From: Streptomyces sp. NBC_00568
Lineage (GTDB): Bacteria; Actinomycetota; Actinomycetes; Streptomycetales; Streptomycetaceae
Direction of reading: 5' to 3'
Length of the DNA: 64,000 nucleotides
Assembly: GCF_026341855.1 (NCBI RefSeq)
Contig: NZ_JAPENW010000001.1
Coordinates: 3,649,001-3,713,000 of the forward strand
Part shown: piece by piece, positions 60,498-64,000 of the stretch
Position numbering within the stretch: position 1 is the first letter of the stretch
Layout: the number at the start of each line of letters is the position of its first letter
The notes under the pieces: model-generated
What the model was told of the DNA's origin: nothing
Database searches by the model: none
What the model saw: the letters and a program-made list of their open reading frames with translations, nothing else
Program-made: the position numbers and the translations under genes

Positions 60498-62636
60498 ATG
60501 AGGGTGTGGACGCCAGTACAGCTGGCGCTAGATAGATTTGACGCAATCGGCAAGAGCGTTTTAGGCAAGGGCAGTTCGGGGCGCCGCCGCAGTGGCCAAA
60601 CGCCTCCTGGCCGTCGGCCGGTGCCTGGTTGGCGCAGTATCAAGGGCCGTGTGGCGGTGGTCATCGCGGTCCCGATCTGCCTGCTGCTGGCGGTGGCCGG
60701 TCTCGCCGTGCACGGCCGCGCCGTGGCCCTCGGTGACGCCCGGACGACCCGTTCCGAGGTTGGCCTGAGCCTGCGAATCCAGGCCCTGGTGCACCAGCTG
60801 CAACGTGAACGCGGCCTGACCAACGGCCTGTTGGGAGGCGAGGAGGAGTTCCGCCCACCGCTCGCCGCTACTCGCAAGCGCGTTGACACGGCACTGCGCG
60901 GAATGCGCCACGAAAGCGCCGTCGACGATGTCATTCAGCGGCACTTGCGGCGCCTTGGCGACATCCGGGCCGCCACCGACAGGGGCAGCGCCGACAAGGG
61001 CACCGCAGACCGGGCCGCGACACTGAACTTCTACACCACCGCCGTCGAAGCCCTCAACGCCGTCGACCCGGTAGTGGAAACCGTGAACGGCACCGACCGT
61101 CAACTGGGTGACGGACTCACGGCGTTGCGGGAACTGGCCGCGGCCAAGGAGTCGGTCGCTCTCGAACGCGGCCTCCTCAATGGCGTGTTCGCAAACGGCG
61201 GCTTTCACGGCCGCGAGTACCTCACGTTCACCGAGGTACGTGCCACGCGCGTCGCCGCCCTCGCCCGTTTCCGGCAGATCGCCACCGCACCCCAGCGCGC
61301 GGCTCTGAAGAACGCCTTCGGCACCGAGGACGCCGAACGCGCCACCGTCTACGAGAGCCGGGCGGAAGGCGCCGCCGATGGCTCCGCGCTGCACGCCGAC
61401 GCCGGCGCCTGGTGGGATGCGATGACCGTACTCGTCGACGATCTGTACGCCGTCCAGCAGTCGGTCGGTGACGACGCGAGGGACCGGGCCGACCGGCTCA
61501 GCCACGACGCCGAGATCGGCCTCGCCGCCTATCTCGTCGCGGGAGCGCTCATTGCCGCCTTCGTAGCGGGCCTCGCCGCTTTTGCCTCCCGCTCCCTCAC
61601 CCGCCCGCTGGGCGCGCTCGCCGAGGCCGCCCACGACGTGGCGCGGCACCGGCTGCCCGCGACTGTCGCCCGTATCCAGCAGTCCCTGCAGGACGATGCT
61701 GAGATCCTCCCGCCGGCGGACGCGCCGGACAACCTCGATTCACGGCTGCTGGGCGGCGCGGCGGAGATCGCCGAGGTCGCAGCGTCCCTGCACCAGGTGG
61801 AACACACCGCCCTCCGGCTGGCTGCCCAGCAGGCCGGCCTGCGCCGTAACACCACCGAATCGCTGGCCAATCTCGGCCGCCGCAACCAGAACCTCGTGCG
61901 TCGTCAGCTCAGCCTCATCACCCGCCTGGAACGGCAGGAACTCGACCCGGACGCCCTCGCCGAGCTCTTCGAGCTCGACCACCTCGCCACCCGTATGCGG
62001 CGCAACGCCGAAAGCCTTCTGGTCCTGGTCGGGCAGAATTCGCCGCAGCCCACGGCAGCACCCGCCGACGGCCTGGAAGTCGTCCAGTACGCCGTCGCCG
62101 AGGTGGAGCAGTACCGACGGGTCCTGATCGCCACCGTGGAGCCGGTGCGGGTGCGCGGGCACGCCGTCGCCGATGTCGCCCACCTCCTTGCCGAACTCAT
62201 CGAGAACGGGCTGACTTTCTCGCCACCGACCGAACCGGTCGAGGTTCACGGCTGGTACGACACCGAGGACAACACGTACTGCTTCGCTGTCGTCGACCAC
62301 GGCATCGGCATGTCCGAAGCCGACAAGGAACGTGCCAACGCCCGCCTCTCCGACGCCGGCGAGGAAGCCTTCCTCGCCACGCCCACTCGGTTCCTCGGCC
62401 ACCTCGTCGTCGGCCGACTCGCCCACCGCCTCGGTGAAGGTGCCCAAGTCCACCTCTTCGACACCACCGGCGGCGGCCTGTCCGCACTCCTTGCCCTCCC
62501 CGGACGCCTGCTCGCCCCCGTGGAGGCCCCCTCCGTCTCACCCCCGCCCGCCAGGCCCGCTGTCTCCTCCCTGCTCAACGGCTTCCGAGCAGGTGTCGCC
62601 CGTGCCGAGGCCCGAAGCACACAAGGAGCGTCATAG
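60498..62636 (+). CDS. CvnA-like sensor ATPase (nitrate/nitrite-sensing domain histidine kinase-like)
   Basis: 712 aa from ATG 60498; no ribosome site, but TAGCTT lies 7 bp upstream, so translation may be leaderless. Membrane helices near residues 52-73 and 344-364 flank an extracellular all-helical NIT domain (VHQLQRERGLTNGLLGG, AAAKESVALERGLLNGVF). The cytoplasmic part has the conserved NLVRRQLSLITRLERQE/LDHLATRMRRNAESLLVL dimer region and a HATPase N-box (LLAELIENGLTFSP, near 562) with VVDHGIGMS. No standard phospho-acceptor His motif, as in conservon CvnA proteins. Next to cvnB. Confidence 0.9.
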   Translation: MRVWTPVQLALDRFDAIGKSVLGKGSSGRRRSGQTPPGRRPVPGWRSIKGRVAVVIAVPICLLLAVAGLAVHGRAVALGDARTTRSEVGLSLRIQALVHQLQRERGLTNGLLGGEEEFRPPLAATRKRVDTALRGMRHESAVDDVIQRHLRRLGDIRAATDRGSADKGTADRAATLNFYTTAVEALNAVDPVVETVNGTDRQLGDGLTALRELAAAKESVALERGLLNGVFANGGFHGREYLTFTEVRATRVAALARFRQIATAPQRAALKNAFGTEDAERATVYESRAEGAADGSALHADAGAWWDAMTVLVDDLYAVQQSVGDDARDRADRLSHDAEIGLAAYLVAGALIAAFVAGLAAFASRSLTRPLGALAEAAHDVARHRLPATVARIQQSLQDDAEILPPADAPDNLDSRLLGGAAEIAEVAASLHQVEHTALRLAAQQAGLRRNTTESLANLGRRNQNLVRRQLSLITRLERQELDPDALAELFELDHLATRMRRNAESLLVLVGQNSPQPTAAPADGLEVVQYAVAEVEQYRRVLIATVEPVRVRGHAVADVAHLLAELIENGLTFSPPTEPVEVHGWYDTEDNTYCFAVVDHGIGMSEADKERANARLSDAGEEAFLATPTRFLGHLVVGRLAHRLGEGAQVHLFDTTGGGLSALLALPGRLLAPVEAPSVSPPPARPAVSSLLNGFRAGVARAEARSTQGAS

Positions 62637-63055
62637 TGACCACCGCCATCCAGAATTTCGGCTGGCTCATCTCGGAGTTCGTACGCACCGCCGACGGCGT
62701 CACCGATGCCGTCGCCGTCTCCACCGACGGCCTGCTCATGGCTGCCTCGGACAGCCTCGGCCGAGATCGCGCGGACCACCTCGCCGCCATCGTCTCCGGC
62801 ATCACCAGCCTCGCCCAGAACGCGTCCACCACACACGGCTTCCGCGGCATGAAACTCGTCATGATCGAAATGCTCGGGGGTTTCCTCATGGTGGGTCGCA
62901 TTCGCGACGGCAGCTGCCTCGGTGTCCTCGCCGCCGAGGGGTGTGACGTCGGCCTGGTCGGCTATGAGATGGCCACCCTCGCCGACCGCGCCGGAGAACT
63001 GCTCACCCCGCAGTTGGTACGCGACCTCCACTCCGCTCCACTGGTCGCGGGATAG
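62636..63055 (+). CDS. CvnB-like roadblock/LC7 protein
   Basis: 139 aa, GTG 62636, overlapping the sensor stop by 1 nt, AAGGAG upstream. Roadblock fold: LISEFVRTADGVTDAVAVSTDGLLMAAS, DHLAAIVSGITSLAQ and GGFLMVGRIRDGSCLGVLAAEGCDVGLVGYEMATL. In a conservon CvnB binds the kinase-like CvnA and the GTPase CvnD; here neither cvnC (DUF742) nor cvnD follows, so this is a partial conservon. Confidence 0.93.
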   Translation: MTTAIQNFGWLISEFVRTADGVTDAVAVSTDGLLMAASDSLGRDRADHLAAIVSGITSLAQNASTTHGFRGMKLVMIEMLGGFLMVGRIRDGSCLGVLAAEGCDVGLVGYEMATLADRAGELLTPQLVRDLHSAPLVAG

Positions 63056-63279
63056 TCGCGGCGCGCTCCGGCTACCTGCGTCTCGGGCCCCTGCATCCGC
63101 GACAGATCCCCGCTGTCCGCGCGCGCACCGCATGCGTGCCATACGAGATGCGTGCCACGAGCGCGGGGGCTCTCCTGTCCGCCGGACAGAAGGGCCCCCG
63201 GCCCGGTGCTTCTCTGTGCCCCCGGCACTATCCGAGACGCGGAGCCCCGGGCCGTAACAGTCCTGGGGCTCCGTGGTCT

Positions 63280-63786
63280 TCAGAGAGCGGACTCGGGTCC
63301 TCCGCGTGCAACGAGCGCGCGGGCGGCGACAACGACCTCTTCCTTGAGCTGTTCCAGCGGAGTGCTCCAATTGGCGTCCCAGTCGTTCAGCTGAACGGCA
63401 CAGGCGACGATCGGTTGCAGGCGGTTGGGATAGCCGAGTTCTGACGCTGCTTCGACCCATATGAGGTCGGCGCCGGTCGCCGGGTCCAAGGAGCCGTCGA
63501 CGATCTGAGCGGCCAACCAGTGAGCCAAGGCCCACCTGGCAGCGGTTGGGTCCGCCGGCACCTCGAATCCCAGCCCCAGCTCGTCCACGACGTGATCGAA
63601 CAGCTCCCGTGCCTCATGCTCCTCACGACGGCCCAGGCCGGCGAGGAGGGCAAGCGACGGGGCATCGACGTCGGCTAGAAGAGCGTCGAGGCCGGCCTGG
63701 ATGAGGCGGTCCGAGCCGACGTGACGTCCGAATGCCTGAGCTCGTGCCAGTTGCCTCAACCGGTCGAGAGCCTCGTCTCTTGTCAC
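63280..63786 (-). CDS. Helical protein of unknown function at the island end
   Basis: 168 aa, ATG 63784-63786. All-helical: MTRDEALDRLRQLARAQAF, LLADVDAPSLALLAGLGRREEHEARELFDHVVDELGLGF, AARWALAHWLAAQIVDGSLDPATGADLIWVEAASELGYP. It recurs as an uncharacterised conserved protein in Streptomyces, as far as I recognise it; helical conserved orphans near mobile elements are sometimes immunity-like, but nothing in the sequence proves this. Separated from cvnB by 224 bp on the opposite strand. Confidence 0.7.
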   Translation of the reverse strand: MTRDEALDRLRQLARAQAFGRHVGSDRLIQAGLDALLADVDAPSLALLAGLGRREEHEARELFDHVVDELGLGFEVPADPTAARWALAHWLAAQIVDGSLDPATGADLIWVEAASELGYPNRLQPIVACAVQLNDWDANWSTPLEQLKEEVVVAARALVARGGPESAL

Positions 63787-63833
63787 GCCGGATGCGCTCC
63801 GTTCCGTCCCCGTTGACGTCAGAACTGGATGTC

Positions 63834-63867
63834 AAAGGCCCCGGACCATGATCGGTCCGGGGCCTTT
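63834..63867. terminator. Strong terminator next to the tRNA gene
   Basis: Perfect 14-bp stem AAAGGCCCCGGACC / GGTCCGGGGCCTTT with loop ATGATC, followed by a T on the plus strand. Serves the minus-strand tRNA transcript and possibly plus-strand readthrough. Confidence 0.85.
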
Positions 63868-63874
63868 TCCCGTG

Positions 63875-63947
63875 TGCCCCCGGCAGGATTCGAACCTGCG
63901 ACACCCGCTTTAGGAGAGCGGTGCTCTATCCCCTGAGCTACGAAGGC
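63875..63947 (-). tRNA. tRNA-Arg (anticodon CCU)
   Basis: 73 nt on the minus strand. It folds as a cloverleaf: 7-bp acceptor stem starting GCCTTCG and ending CGGGGGC plus discriminator A, D-arm GCTC AGGGGATA GAGC, anticodon stem CCGCT/AGCGG with loop CTCCTAA (anticodon CCT), and T-arm GCAGG TTCGAAT CCTGC. CCA is not encoded. It decodes AGG, a rare codon in Streptomyces. Its 3' part is duplicated in degenerate form near 55.25 and 56.6 kb, indicating use as an integration site. Confidence 0.95.
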
Positions 63948-64000
63948 GTGCGGATCGTGTGCGATCCGGTAGCTAGCGTAGCGGATGCGGGATGGAGGCT

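Noticed and set aside
63216..63245. Third tRNA-like remnant (GTGCCCCCGGCA) near cvnB
   Set aside because: Only about 13 bases match the tRNA 3' end; too short to separate from chance in GC-rich sequence.

Overview
The window reads as chromosomal DNA of a Streptomyces species. GC is very high, GTG and TTG starts and GTGA/ATGA start-stop overlaps are common, and it carries AfsR and AfsS (a Streptomyces secondary-metabolism regulator pair), an F420 biosynthesis gene (fbiC), a CvnAB-type sensor pair, XRE/DUF397 genes and a tRNA-Arg(CCU) used as an integration site.

Layout. (1) 0-4.3 kb: a divergent acyl-CoA catabolic set, with an Ltp-type thiolase/aldolase, a DUF35 partner and a crotonase on the minus strand and a FadD-type ligase on the plus strand. 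(2) 4.4-7.8 kb: afsS (57 aa, three TDNVHAT repeats) and afsR. (3) 8.0-15.6 kb: a catabolic run of amidohydrolase, LLM oxidoreductase, SDR, second LLM, amidohydrolase-3 and aldehyde dehydrogenase. Regions 1 and 3, plus a divergent SDR/unknown pair near 39.6 kb, share one palindrome, CTGAC-N5-GTCAG. It occurs seven times, always upstream of these genes, and in three promoters it supplies the -35 box, so it looks like the operator of one unidentified repressor. (4) 15.6-19.9 kb: SDR with its TetR regulator, a DUF4232 lipoprotein, a small F420-dependent-type reductase and an endonuclease/exonuclease/phosphatase-family protein. (5) 20-25.4 kb: a three-gene, translationally coupled operon (cellulose-synthase-like GT2, secreted GH26 glycanase, polytopic GT39/GT83-like transferase) bracketed by two broken IS5-family copies. 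This is a candidate exopolysaccharide system acquired horizontally.

(6) 25.4-40.5 kb: PHP phosphoesterase, fbiC, secreted LamG protein, a large STAND-TPR ATPase, an ADP-ribosylglycohydrolase homologue that has lost its metal ligands, a sodium/solute symporter and the second palindrome-linked pair. (7) 40.7-55.2 kb: XRE regulator with DUF397 protein, GPP34 protein, a penicillin-binding carboxypeptidase with a very long charged N-terminus, a large membrane protein, alpha/beta hydrolase, MerR regulator, glutathione peroxidase, a DUF5937/ArsR regulator divergent from an MFS exporter, and three small proteins. Minisatellite-like GC-rich tandem repeats fill several gaps. (8) 55.2-63.95 kb: a small island ending at tRNA-Arg(CCU). 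Two degenerate copies of the tRNA 3' part lie at 55.25 and 56.6 kb, as expected of remnant attachment sites. It holds an Spd/DUF2637-like membrane protein, three secreted proteins, an orphan cvnA-cvnB pair and a helical protein of unknown function.

F420 may be a common thread: fbiC makes its deazaflavin precursor, and two LLM enzymes and the Ddn-like reductase nearby are from families that often use F420. That link is inference. Coordinates rest on reading frames, ribosome-binding sites and overlaps; family calls come from motif recognition, not from a database search.
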